DNA from: Anadara kagoshimensis
Taxonomy: Eukaryota; Mollusca; Bivalvia; Arcoida; Arcidae
Direction of reading: 5' to 3'
NCBI GenBank assembly: GCA_021292105.1
Contig: CM037869.1
Location: 51,515,851-51,579,850 of the forward strand
DNA: 64,000 nucleotides
The notes under the pieces: generated by a model
What the model saw: the letters and a program-made list of their open reading frames with translations, nothing else
Databases searched by the model: none
What the model was told of the DNA's origin: nothing
Translations under genes and position numbers: made by a program
Shown: positions 34,681 to 45,235 of the stretch, in pieces
Numbering within the stretch: position 1 is the first letter of the stretch
Layout of the letters: every line of letters begins with the position of its first letter

Positions 34681-35167
34681 CTATCCTTGGCTATTAGATT
34701 GTTCCTGGTTCGGGCTACCACTATTCGTAACTGCCGCAGCATAGGACACACCACTCTGAATCTCACTAGAATGCACTCTCTGTCGTTTTAATGACCTTTC
34801 GTGTTGACCACGTTCTCTACTATACCAATCGTGTTCCCGCCTATCTGCTCGATTATCGGGTATAAAAGAGATTGTTTCACTGTCAGTAACGTTAGCTATT
34901 TCACCCCTTTGTTCATACTGTAATTCCGGATCGATATAGAGTTTACCGTTAATATAGAGCTTATCACGGATCATATAAGCCCTGTTATTCCATTCACGAG
35001 CTTTTCTCAGAACAGGGTATAACTCTTTTCGTTTATGTTCCATTTCATGTGGGAATTGTTCGGATATACCGATTCCGGTTCCTGCTAAATTTCTAGCGTT
35101 TTTACGTACGAGTTCTCTTTGTTTGAATCTATGAAATCGCACAACTATTTTTCTTGGTTTACCTCCA
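34681..35167 (-). CDS. LINE-A ORF1 protein, 5'-truncated
   Basis: About 160 residues survive. Start-like residues before GGKPRKIVV are read from the LINE-B flank and are not part of the protein. The region RKIVVRFHRFKQRELVRK, then GIGISEQFPHEMEHKRKELY and DKLYINGKLYI matches LINE-B ORF1 (IVAKFVQFKDREIVQK, FGINEQFPKEVNNKRKELY, DKLYIDGQLF). This is the nucleic-acid-binding C-terminal domain of L1-like ORF1 chaperones. A charged, Arg-rich tail and SYAAAVTNSGS follow. The frame ends with TAG at 34681-34683, and ORF2 continues in the same frame. Confidence 0.75.
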
Positions 35168-36112
35168 ATATAATAGTGTTGGTTTAACAATTTTATCAAA
35201 AAGATCTAATTGACAATCAATGGATAGATTATGTATTCTAATTTTTTTAAGTACACCAAACATAGCCTTTTGTGCTCTTTGAACAAGATCTGTCTTTGCT
35301 TTATTAAAAGTACCATAACGTGATAAAATTAGACCAAGATAAAAGAATTCATTAACTACATCTAGTTTGATAACTCTAAAAAATAAATTGAGTTTATTTG
35401 AAATTCTACCTTTAGAAAATACAAGTAGTTTTGTTTTACTGATGTTAATATTTAGTTTCCAGTTGTAACAGTATTGTGAAAAAGTATCTATCGTGAGTTG
35501 TAGATCTTCTTGCGATTCTGCTAGCAAAACAGTATCATCTGCATATAACAAAGTAATTTAGAGCACTTTTTTCAAACTCTTGCGATACAGTACTTAAACC
35601 TTTCACTTCTTTTTCGGACAAAAATAATTCTAGATCATTTAAATATAGGGGAAATAAAAGTGGAGAAAGGCTATCTCCTTGACGGACGCCGATATTACAA
35701 TAAAACAAATTGAGAACTACAATTATTTAAGTCTATTCTTGACTTGATCCCTTGATAAAGATTGTGTATAACTCTTAAACATTTTCCATCAATATTATTT
35801 CTAATTAATTTAGACCATAATGCTGGGCGCAACACATTGTCAAAAGCCTTTTCAAAATCTATAAAAACACAAAATAATTTTTTTCCTGACAGGCGTAATA
35901 TTTCAAAAAGATTGTGTAATACAAAGATATTATCAATAGTACAATAGCCCTTTCTAAAACCTGATTGGTTTTTATTCAACAAATGTATATTTTCGGAGAA
36001 AACAGATAACCTTGTATTGATAATACTTGTAAACAGTTTACAAAGACAGCTTAATAAGGTGATTGGTCGATAATTTTTTGGGTTACCCTGTTCACCTTTA
36101 TTTTTATATATA
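35168..36112 (-). pseudogene. LINE-B RT core
   Basis: Between the two insertions lies the RT centre: GNPKNYRPITLLSC, QSGFRKGYCTIDNIFVLH, FIDFEKAFDNVLRPALW (36105-35700), and, after a frameshift near 35690-35560, MLYADDTVLLAESQEDLQL with the catalytic YADD (about 35540). It ends at KIVKPTLLY, where LINE-A begins. Frame breaks near 35555-35700 show decay. Confidence 0.85.
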
Positions 36113-36671
36113 TGTAACCCAGATTTCCTAATGTATATAGTTATTAATATAGTGTAGAATTCTCTGTCCGTCCGTAGTATGTAAATCTTTGTTTTATGTA
36201 CGTTTTTATGTACGTTTTTGTGTATTGTTTGTGTATAGTGAACATGCGTAATGTGTTGTGACGTATCTCTGTCCATGTGCATTTGTTTACTAGTATATAT
36301 ATGTTATTCACGGTTCTGTAATCACGCACGAAATCCGTTGCATTCTGGTCGCGCTCACGAATTTTCTTTTTGCATGAAACTCTTTTCTTATTTCATTAAA
36401 CAGCGAATCATCAAGTTAACAACACCTTTTTCCTTACATTGAACGAACATCTGGTAAGAAAAACTTAATTTATTTTTCCCGTTTTTGAATTTTTATAACT
36501 ATTTTCGGCATATTTTATTTTGTAATTTATTTCATTTACCAAATATTTATGAATGTTTCAATCTTCTGTATTTTCAGACTTTTTCTTTTGTATTAAAGCC
36601 GTCAATAAACATATATGTATGAGGACATCGTTGTTCATTAGTTTTTTCATAATACAGAGAACCCTGTGTTA
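36113..36671 (+). repeat. 5' LTR of the gypsy element
   Basis: It begins TGTAACCCAGATTTCC and ends CCCTGTGTTA. Compared with the 3' LTR it has an extra tandem copy of a 13-bp unit (ATGTACGTTTTTR) near 36197-36222, plus a few substitutions and single-base indels near the 3' end. Small open frames inside it recur in the 3' LTR and are not genes. Confidence 0.92.
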
Positions 36672-36674
36672 TAT

Positions 36675-36692
36675 TGGCGCCCACGTAGGGAC
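36675..36692 (+). promoter_or_regulatory. Primer-binding site, tRNA-Lys-like
   Basis: TGGCGCCCACGTAGGGAC starts three bases after the LTR. Both ends (TGGCGCCC and AGGGAC) match the complement of an animal tRNA-Lys 3' end as used by many retroelements, but the middle five bases differ. It primes minus-strand DNA synthesis. The exact tRNA is uncertain. Confidence 0.6.
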
Positions 36693-37428
36693 GGCAAAAA
36701 ATTTTAAAAGTCAGATGTTCAGAATTTTCCCATTCACCTGTGGAAAAAGATGAAAAATAAAGAACATTTCATTCGTTCTTCTTTATAAGTTTCAAACGAT
36801 GACCAGTCAGCTGTTTAATCCTATGAAAATTTATTTTACTGAACTGCGCATGTGTTAAATAGGTATATTGAAATTGACATTGACCTTGAAATGATAAGTA
36901 CAAACAACGTTTCTTTCTGGAGCTCGTCCGGGATACCTTCGTTGAAGTCTGGCCTGTAACTAATGGTGGAAACAAGTGTTGTGTGGAAAGTCCAACAAAG
37001 TATGTTTCGTGACATTATATCAACTGACACTAAATTTACCCGTATATAGATAATTATCACGCGTGTTGGAAACTCCGTGCAACATCATATACCAGTACTG
37101 GGACTCGTGTGTGACATTTCCGTACTACGTTCTACATTTTGAATCAGCTATTGAAATACATGTATCTTTTGAACTTTAATTTTTGAAATATATTTTTTTT
37201 ATTATTGAGAGACAAATTGAATTTCGAATATGTATTTTTGAATTTTTGAAGTTGATCTAAAAAAAATCACTTTTCTCATCATCGACCCATCATTGCACAT
37301 TTCAATGCATACTAATACAGCACAAAGACAGGGGTAAGTGTATATATGTAAATATATGTGTGTTATATGTTTTATGTTTAATGTTTTATGTTTATATTAT
37401 ATCGGTATTTACATGGTATTTTTCAATC

Positions 37429-38503
37429 ATGTCAGTAAAAGGACAGTATCAAACTGATACCCCAGAAAAAACGCCCAGGACCATGTTAGATAATTTAGTT
37501 AAAACCACTTTATCTGCTAGTAAGTCCAGTGGGACAAATATGAAATTTGGTGTTGGTACAGGGCTACCGGTTCCTCATTTCTCTGGTAGTGATAGTCATA
37601 ATGAAAGTGTCCAATTAGAAACACAAGTATGTAAGATATCACCTAGTGTGCCTAAAATCCCGCCATTTTCTGGTGATGACCCTCCCCAGAAGGGTGATGT
37701 GTCTTATGTTGAATGGAGATTCGAGTTAAATGTTTAGAACAAGACACAGATTTGAACCCGGGCGTTGTTATACAGGCAATCAGGAGATCACTACGAGGCA
37801 CAGCAAGAAAAATGTTAATCCCCTTAGGTGAAAAAGCATTAGTGGTTGATATCATTGCTAAACTAGATGCACTATTTGGTGATATATCAACCAGTGGTAT
37901 GGTGATGCAAGATTTTTACAATTCATTTCAGGGTGCTAATGAATCGGTGACCGCATTTGGCTGTAGGCTTGAGTCAATGTTGCAAATAGCAATTGAATCT
38001 GGTCACTTGGATCAGGCTAGCAAAAATGAGACCCTTAAAGAAAAATTTGGACTTCCTTAAACTCTGATAGCTTGAAAGCACAGACACGTTACAAATTTGA
38101 GACTATACAATCTTATGATGTACTTTTACGTGAGGTGCGAAAAGTTGAAAAGGAATTGAGCATCTCAAATGTCAATTCGCTATCACATTCACAGTCAGTC
38201 TTGCCTAAGGGTAACACCAATAAAACTGTACACCATAAACCAGTTATAAGTAATCCAACACCTGATCTCATTACACAGTTAGAAAAAAGGTTTGATGAAA
38301 AGCTAGATAAGTTGAAAAATGAACTAGAAACAAGGGTTGATAGAAAGTTTGATTTATTACTTAATAAACTGAATGATGTCACAGAATTAATGGTAAACAA
38401 TTCAAGTGATAGTGTAAATGGTATTAGAGGTAGAGGTAGAGGTTTTTCAGGTACTAGAAATTTTCATGGTAGAGGTAGAGGTAATGGTGAACGTTTAAAC
38501 TGA
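37429..38503 (+). pseudogene. gypsy gag, frameshifted
   Basis: The ATG at 37429 opens MSVKGQYQTDTPEKTPRT. The capsid-like region follows (VPKIPPFSGDDPP, then a helical region with SLRGTARKMLIPLGEKA) with frame changes near 37715-37737 and again near 38045-38072. It resembles the capsid fold of metazoan gypsy/PNMA-type Gag. The C-terminus is coiled-coil-like (Lys/Glu-rich) and ends in a Gly-Arg stretch (RGRGRGFSG, GRGRGNGER) instead of a Cys-Cys-His-Cys knuckle. TGA at 38501-38503 lies two bases before the pol ATG. Confidence 0.8.
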
Positions 38504-38505
38504 AT

Positions 38506-41500
38506 ATGGCTTCTGGTGATGGCCAGCCGGAAGCCAGTAATTGTGTAAATGGTCAGGGTAATTTATTTGATAGACTTGTAGGTGATTCAAATATTACAGA
38601 AATATTGATTCAGGATGAGCAATTGTCAGCATTGATTGATACTGGTTCAATGGTAACTACAATCTGTAAATCTGCTTATGATAGTTTAAAATCTAAACCA
38701 GTTCTTAATGATTTGAAGTTGTTAGGCTTGCAGGTAACTCTAGCTGATGGTTCAAATTTTGATTATATTGGTTATATAGAGTGTGCTATAAAAGTACCAT
38801 TTCTTAGTCAGAGTGAGTTTTACATTCCAGTGTTAGTTGTACAGGATTCCAAGATTAGTGGAAACTGTAATGTTATTGTAGGTACAAATTTAATTCGCAT
38901 GTGTAATCAGCAGGTCAACAATACTGCATCTGATCTTGATATACCATACGAATGGCAGTTAGCAATTAATTCTATAAAGTGTAGAGAATTTACTGTTAGA
39001 GCTAGTACAAAGAAAGTTATCAATATTGAACCTAATGAGTCTGTTGTTGTGACCGGACTAATTAGAGGTTTAAATAGTAGCTCATGTGACTTATTGACTG
39101 AAACTTTAGAGACTTCAAATTTTGTTGTGTGCCCAAGAGTTGTTAAAGTAAATAAAAACACTCGCACTGTCAAGATACCAGTCAAGATTTGTAATATTAC
39201 AGCAAAACAAATCTCAATAAGACCAAGGTCAGATATTTGTTCAGTCAGCCAGGTCAAAGTTGTTGAGAATATGGCAGATAATAGTAGTACTTCTGTTGTT
39301 GATACAGAAAGTCCTGTAGACTTGGGTGTTAAAATAAACAACTCTGTTTTAACACAAGACGAACAAAGTTCAGTACAAAGTTTCTTGGAAAATGGAAACA
39401 TGTATTTTCCAAAGGTTCACTTGATCTTGGTAAAACTGACTTGATAAAACACAAGATCATTCTTGATGATGACAAGCCATTTAAACAACCTTATCGCAGA
39501 ATCCCTCCTGCAATGTATCAAGAGGTACGGCAGCATATTCAAGAAATGCTGGAAGCAGGTGTTATAAGAGAATCCAGTAGTCCTTACTCGTCCAACTTAG
39601 TTCTTGTCCGCAAACGTGATGGTACCCTGCGTATATGTCTCGATTTTAGGATTCTTAATTCTAAAACTCGTCGAGATGCGTACATGCTTCCCCGATTCGA
39701 TGATATTATTGATACTCTGAGTGGTGCCAAATATTTTTCCAAACTAGACCTGAAATGTGGTTATTGGCAAGTCGAGATTGAGGAAGAAGACCGGTATAAA
39801 ACTGCGTTTTCTGTCGGCAATCTTGGGTTTTATGAGTGTAATCGCTTGGCCATGGGTTTGACCAATTCACCAGCTACATTTCAGCGTCTCATGGAAAAGT
39901 GCATGGGGGAAAAGCTGTTGCGGGAAGTACTTATATTTCTGGATGATCTGTTAATATTTTCAGATTCTGTGTCTACACATTTAGAGAGGCTAGATGCTGT
40001 GTTCTCTAGGCTTGCCGAACATGGTTTAAAGTTAAAAGCAAGCAAATGTGAACTATTTATGACTTCCATTACATATCTTGGTCATGTAATTTCAGGAGAG
40101 GGTATCTCAACTGACCCCGAGAAAACCTCAGCGGTTAAAAATTGGCCAGTGCCCAAAAATGTCAAAGAATTGCGCCAATTTTTAGGCTTTTGTGGTTATT
40201 ATAGACGTTTCATAAAAAATTACTCCAAGATAGTTCAACCTTTAAACGATATGTTGAAAGGGTATTCAACTCAAAAAGGGAGTAAAAAGTCTAAAATCAA
40301 ACCATCCCAGTGGTTGTGGAGTTCACACCAACAAGAGGCATTTGACAGCATTAAAAGCAAACTGACTGAGCCTCCTATACTTGCTTATGCTAATTATAAT
40401 CTTCCCTTCACTCTCCATACTGATGCCAGTAGTTCTGGTTTAGGCGCTGTCCTCTACCAAACACAAAATGGTGTGGATAGAGTCATTGCGTATGCAAGTA
40501 GGGGTCTTCGACCAAGTGAGCGTAACTATCCTGCTCATAAGCTTGAATTTTTGGCCTTAAAATGGGCAATAACAGATAAATTTCATGATTATCTGTATGG
40601 ACAAAAATTTAAGGTAGTTACGGATAACAACCCACTCACATACATTTTGAGCAAAGCAAAGCTTGATGCTACAAGTCATCGTTGGGTTGCGGCTTTGGCC
40701 AGTTATGATTTTTCGCTTTGTTACAGAGCAGGTAAATTAAATGCTGATGGTGATGGGTTATCACGCAAACCCCAGCTATTTAATGATGCTGTAAAAGCAA
40801 TATGCGAGTCTTCCTTGTCTTCTGTTCCTCTGGTAGCTTGTGTGTCCCAGACTCTTGTTTCTCATTCGGCCGGTGAGGAGTCATTGTCTGTGGAGCACTT
40901 TAATAATATCAACTGGAGATTAGAACAGGAACAAGACAGCGTCATTAAAAGAGTAGCTCACCTGCTACGTACTGGTACTCGTCCCCGAGGCAATGCACTT
41001 GGAGGGGAGAATAGGACAGTACAAAAATATTTGCGTGAATGGAATCGTTACAAATTTGTAAACGATGTCTTGTTTCGCACTTCTTTATTAGACGGGGAAG
41101 AGGTCAACCAGTTAGTGTTACCCGAGTCATATAAAAAGCTGGCTCTTAAAGGTGTACACGATGACGTTGGTCATCAGGGTAAAGAGAAAACCTTGTGGTT
41201 GGCTAAACAGAGATTCTATTGGCCAGGTCTTGAAAGAGATGTTGAAAGTAAAGTAAACCACTGTGGTAGATGTATACGACGTAAAACACCATGTCGACCT
41301 ACTGCAGAATTGGTTCCCATTGAGACATCTAGACCAATGCAACTTGTCTGTATAGATTTCTTATCCCTTGAGAGATCTAAAGGGGGATATGAACACATAT
41401 TAGTAATAACAGACCATTTTACTCGGTACGCCCAAGCAATTCCTTGTCGGAATCAGCTTGCCAGTACAACGGCTAAGGCACTATATGAACAGTTTGTTGT

Positions 41501-41840
41501 TCATTATAGCTTTCCTGAAACCCTTCACAGTGATCAAGGTAGAAATTTCGAAAGCCGAGTAATAAAAGAACTTTGCAAATTAGCTAATGTGACTAAAAGT
41601 AGAACGACCCCTTACCATCCCATGGGTAATGGTTCTGCTGAACGTTTTAATCAAACCCTGTTAAAAATGCTTGGTACCCTCGAGGATGACCAAAAGAGTG
41701 ACTGGAAAGCGTATGTAGCCCCTCTTGTACAAGCATATAACTCGACAAAGAATGAGGCCACGGGTTACTCACCACATTTTAATGTTCGGGTGGCACCCTC
41801 GGTTATCTGTCGATGCTTACCTAGGACTAAATGTGGATGA
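38506..41840 (+). pseudogene. gypsy pol: protease, RT, RNase H, integrase (frameshifted)
   Basis: The first frame (38506-39444) carries a retropepsin with SALIDTGSMVTT and VIVGTNLIR. Near 39405-39440 the reading shifts to the frame of the 799-aa ORF (39441-41840). That ORF holds RT (FSKLDLKCGYWQVEI, catalytic FLDDLLIFS around residue 166), RNase H (LHTDASSSGLGAVLY, LEFLALKWA, VTDNNPL) and the integrase HHCC zinc finger (HDDVGHQGKEKT, CGRCIRRK). The DDE core has Asp in CIDFLSL, Asp in SDQGRN and Glu in GSAERFNQ. Near 41780 the frame shifts again. All catalytic residues checked are present, so decay is limited to frameshifts. Confidence 0.88.
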
Positions 41841-42603
41841 AATCAATACACACGATCATGACTCCTATGCAAATAAACTGAAAGATCGACTTCATTATGC
41901 TTACAAAAATGCATCAGACGAGGCTGCAAAATTAGCTTTGCGCAATAAAGCTCGTTATGATAGCAAAGTCAATGAGTCCAAGCTTGAGGTCGGTGACAGG
42001 GTCTTGGTCAGGAATGTTGGTCTTAGAGGTAAACAAAAACTTGCTGATAAGTGGGAGAAATTTCCTTATTTGGTAACCAAAATTCCAAATGAAGATATTC
42101 CGGTGTACGAAATTAAGCTAGAATCGGGTAAAGGTCCGTCACGTACACTGCATCGGAATATGCTTCTACCATTCAATGCACTCCCGCCATACCCCTCAGC
42201 TAATGAAGCCAGTAAGACCAAACCAAATAAACCAGCATGTACTCGATCACGAGCCAATAAAATCAGGCCGGTAACGTCTAGATATAGTACAAGCTTAAGT
42301 TCTGATTCAGACCTCTCAGAGTCAGAAAGCGATATTCATTTCATGCCCAGGTATATTATTCCTCAAAGAAGGGAAACTGTACACAATGTAACTCCTGAGA
42401 AATCGCTTAATACCTGATTCTGATAGACGTTAGAATTAGATCAAAATCACGAAATTGACATGCCTAATAATGGTCGTAATATACAGGTTGTGGAATCTCA
42501 AAATTTACCATTACGAAGGTCACAGCGATCAAGAAAGTCGCCGGATCGATATGGTCAGTGGGTAAATTCACAAATAGTAGAGACTGAAGTATATTTTGTA
42601 TAA
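41780..42603 (+). pseudogene. gypsy pol C-terminal region
   Basis: After the frameshift near 41780 the reading continues (FGWHPRLSVDAYLGL, KLEVGDRVLVRNVG) with the GPY/F-like small domain of integrases: DKWEKFPYLVTK, then VYEIKLESGKGPSRTLHRN. A Ser/Asp-rich tail follows, ending in TGA-free decay after 42417. A last basic block, RRSQRSRKSPDRYGQWV, at about 42512-42560 ends with TAA at 42601-42603. No chromodomain is seen. Confidence 0.75.
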
Positions 42604-42944
42604 ATTGTACCAGTTTAATTTTGTGTTTTGTGGTTTTTATATATAGTTGTATTTAATATTATGAATAGTTTTGCTATTAGTTGAGTTTGATAGCATATTT
42701 GTGGTAGTTAGTAATTATTCATACTGTAAGTCATTAACAGTTTGAAATTTGGAAGTAATTTAGTTGCAGAATCATTTAGTTGTTTTTGTATTAAAATATA
42801 GAGTAAAATCATGATCATGTGAATAACAATATTCTGTAAAGAATTGTAATCTATACTTAAACTTAGTCTAGTATTTCTATAATATATCAAACACATATTA
42901 TATTGTTAGTAGATAATGAAGGAAATGCCAGGAGACATTTCATG

Positions 42945-42955
42945 AAGGGGGGAAA
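42945..42955 (+). promoter_or_regulatory. Polypurine tract
   Basis: AAGGGGGGAAA lies directly before the 3' LTR (two bases from TGTAAC). It primes plus-strand synthesis in LTR elements. Confidence 0.8.
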
Positions 42956-42957
42956 TA

Positions 42958-43509
42958 TGTAACCCAGGTTTCCTAATGTATATAGTTATTAATATAGTGT
43001 AGAATTCTCTGTCCGTCCGTAGTATGTAAATCTTTGTTTTATGTACGTTTTTGTGTATTGTTTGTGTATAGTGAACATGCGTAATGTGTTGTGACGTATC
43101 TCTGTCCATGTGCATTTGTTTACTAATATATATATGTTATTCACGGTTCTGTAATCACGCACGAAATCCGTTGCATTCTGGTCGCGCTCACGAATTTTCT
43201 TTTTGCATGAAACTCTTTTCTTATTTCATTAAACAGCGAATCATCAAGTTAACAACACCTTTTTCCTTACATTGAACGAACATCTGGTAAGAAAAACTTA
43301 ATTTATTTTTCCCGTTTTTGAATTTTTATAACTATTTTCGGCATATTTTATTTTGTAATTTATTTCATTTACCAAATATTTATGAATGTTTCAATCTTCT
43401 GTATTTTCAGACTTTTTCTTTTGTATTCAAAGCCGTCAATTAAACATATATGTATGAGGACATCGTTGTTAAATTAGTTATTTTCATAACTACAGAGAAC
43501 CCTGTGTTA
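42958..43509 (+). repeat. 3' LTR of the gypsy element
   Basis: It begins TGTAACCCAGGTTTCC and ends CCCTGTGTTA. It matches the 5' LTR over its length except for scattered single changes and absence of the extra 13-bp unit. Downstream sequence returns immediately to LINE-B (reading PSDWLKGIIIPIY on the minus strand). Confidence 0.92.
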
Positions 43510-44053
43510 TATATAGGTATAATAATACCTTTTAACCAGTCAGACGGAACAATACCTGTATCAAAAATAGCATTAAAAAGTTTAACATACACTGGTAAAA
43601 ATAAATCTACAGTATTTATAATATATTCATTAATAACTAAATCATCACCCGGGGATTTTTGTGTTCTTAACATTTTAATACAGTTCATAATTTCTTCACT
43701 TGTAATCGGTTGGTTTAAACAACTGTCATCATATGTAACATCAAATCACTTTCATCAATAACATTTGTCCCTGCATTTAAGTCTTTAAAAAATTCAAACA
43801 ATGCATCTACTGATATTGGGGATGACTTGTTACAACTAGTGTTTTTATTTAAAATTTTCCAGTATTCACTTGGATTACTAGAGCGTAGCCCCATAAGTTT
43901 TCGTTTCATTTCCTTTCTATGCAAGTTTACACACTTATCCATTGTTTTTTTTATACTCATGTTCTTTTTTGCGAAGGTCAGATTAAAAAATTTCGGAACC
44001 ATATTTCTTGTATAACCTCTTTGCTCTCCTGTAGTTGGTTCTAGCGGAGTCAC
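43510..44053 (-). pseudogene. LINE-B linker and start of RT
   Basis: The frame 44053-43715 reads NMVPKFFNLTFAKKNM, then RSSNPSEYWKILNKNTSC, the linker found in LINE-A as KNPKEYWKILNKNNQSS. The frame 43688-43510 reads LRTQKSPGDDLVINEY, then GIVPSDWLKGIIIPIY, the first RT motifs. It breaks off at the gypsy 3' LTR. Confidence 0.8.
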
Positions 44054-44091
44054 ATTCTCTGGTAAACCAGGGTTTGTTTACAGATTTAACT

Positions 44092-45235
44092 TTACCACTG
44101 CTTGAAAAAGTACCAAGAAGCTAGAAAAATGTTACAAATATCACCTACAATCTCATCAATAATTGAGGAATCAACATCTTCAAAACTTAAATTATCTAAC
44201 ATATTATACAAAGTATTTACAGAATCAATATTAATATTATACTTAAAATCATTGGCTTTTTTATTATCCCACTTTATAAAATGCTGGGTATTACAATAAT
44301 TACCATTCGAGTTATTAACAGTGAGTGTAGAAGCAACATCTTTCAACCATAACTTTACATATACAAAGTTATGTACATCTGAGTAAAATTTTGAAAATCT
44401 CATAACACAAAAGTCATTTACTAGTTTAAACATATCTTTTTTACCTGTACAATAGTCAACTACACTTTTTTCTTTAGACGTGCATCTACCAATATTTTTA
44501 TCATTACCTATACGCCCATTAAAAATAAATAGGTTCTGGTTTTTACACATTTCTAAAAATAGTTTACCGTAATTGTTTTTCTTACTGTCCATGCTTGACC
44601 TATTTATGGGGACACCAAGATCACTAAAAAAAAGAGGTATCGACTATTTCACTATTACATTGTTCTTCTAGACCATGTGTGTGGCTTACAGTGTTAACAT
44701 AAAATTCGTCTGCACAAGCAGTTCGACTATTAAAGTCACCAAGTAGATATATGTATTTGTGATTTATCGATATTGATATTAAATCGTTTTCGATTTCGTT
44801 AAAGATTTCAGGGGATGAGTACAATGAATTTTCTGGGGGTATATACACTGTACCACAAGCTATATTTTCATTTAATTTAAAAATGCTACTTTTGATATAG
44901 AACCAAGATACATACTTATTATTAGTGTTACCAGGTATATCGTATGGATGTAACCAACTTTTCACGTATACCATTATACCACCTGATCGTCTATGTGTTA
45001 AAGCTAATCTATTATTGATACAAACACACTCAAAATTGGGTATGGTAATATTATCAACGGCGTCAGTTTTCGTTTCTGTAAAGCATAAAATATCAAAGTC
45101 ATTAATCAGTTCTTGAAATTCGGGGTAATTAAGTCTCTTTTTTATGCCACAAACATTTAACGATAATATCGAAATAGGGTCACTGTTTTCATTAAATAAA
45201 GTTAAATTGTCACCTTGTTCACCTCCATGGTTGTC
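44092..45235 (-). pseudogene. LINE-B endonuclease domain
   Basis: The frame follows the ORF1 TAG without a shift: ISILSLNVCGIKKRLNY, DILCFTETKTDAVDN, LLGDFNSRTACADEF (44974-44624). Then, after a frameshift near 44600-44625, it continues NLFIFNGRIGNDKNIG and the SDVHNFVYV block (44592-44092). These are the active-site strands of an APE-type endonuclease. The first in-frame AUG lies at 44974, within the domain. It is inactivated by the frameshift and downstream stops. Confidence 0.8.

Larger units (their letters stand above)
30287..35167 (-). mobile_element. LINE-A, nearly intact non-LTR retrotransposon nested in LINE-B
   Basis: The element is 4.88 kb and flanked by the 8-bp direct repeat ATATAATA (30279-30286 and 35168-35175). 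Its 3' end is GAATAAAAG followed by a (TTA)n tail (30287-30306 on the plus strand). The 5' end is truncated inside ORF1: the first LINE-A bases encode GGKPRKIVVRFHRFK, preceded directly by LINE-B sequence. It has ORF1, then an in-frame TAG, then ORF2 with endonuclease, RT and a CCHC motif. Only one stop interrupts ORF2. The lineage is close to that of LINE-B. I cannot place the clade firmly without a tree. Confidence 0.88.
36113..43509 (+). mobile_element. Complete Ty3/gypsy LTR retrotransposon
   Basis: The element is 7.4 kb: 5' LTR, primer-binding site, about 750-nt leader, gag, protease-RT-RNase H-integrase, chromo-less C-tail, polypurine tract and 3' LTR. It lies on the plus strand inside minus-strand LINE-B and is flanked by TATATA on both sides (36107-36112 and 43510-43515; low-complexity, so 4-6 bp). 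The two LTRs differ by a handful of bases, small indels and one 13-bp duplication, so the insertion is recent. Frameshifts in gag and pol mean this copy is probably not autonomous. No envelope-like ORF is present. Confidence 0.93.

Noticed and set aside
36251..36442. 63-aa ORF present twice (also 43084-43275)
   Set aside because: It lies within both LTRs of the gypsy element, so the duplication is that of the LTR and the frame has no known content.
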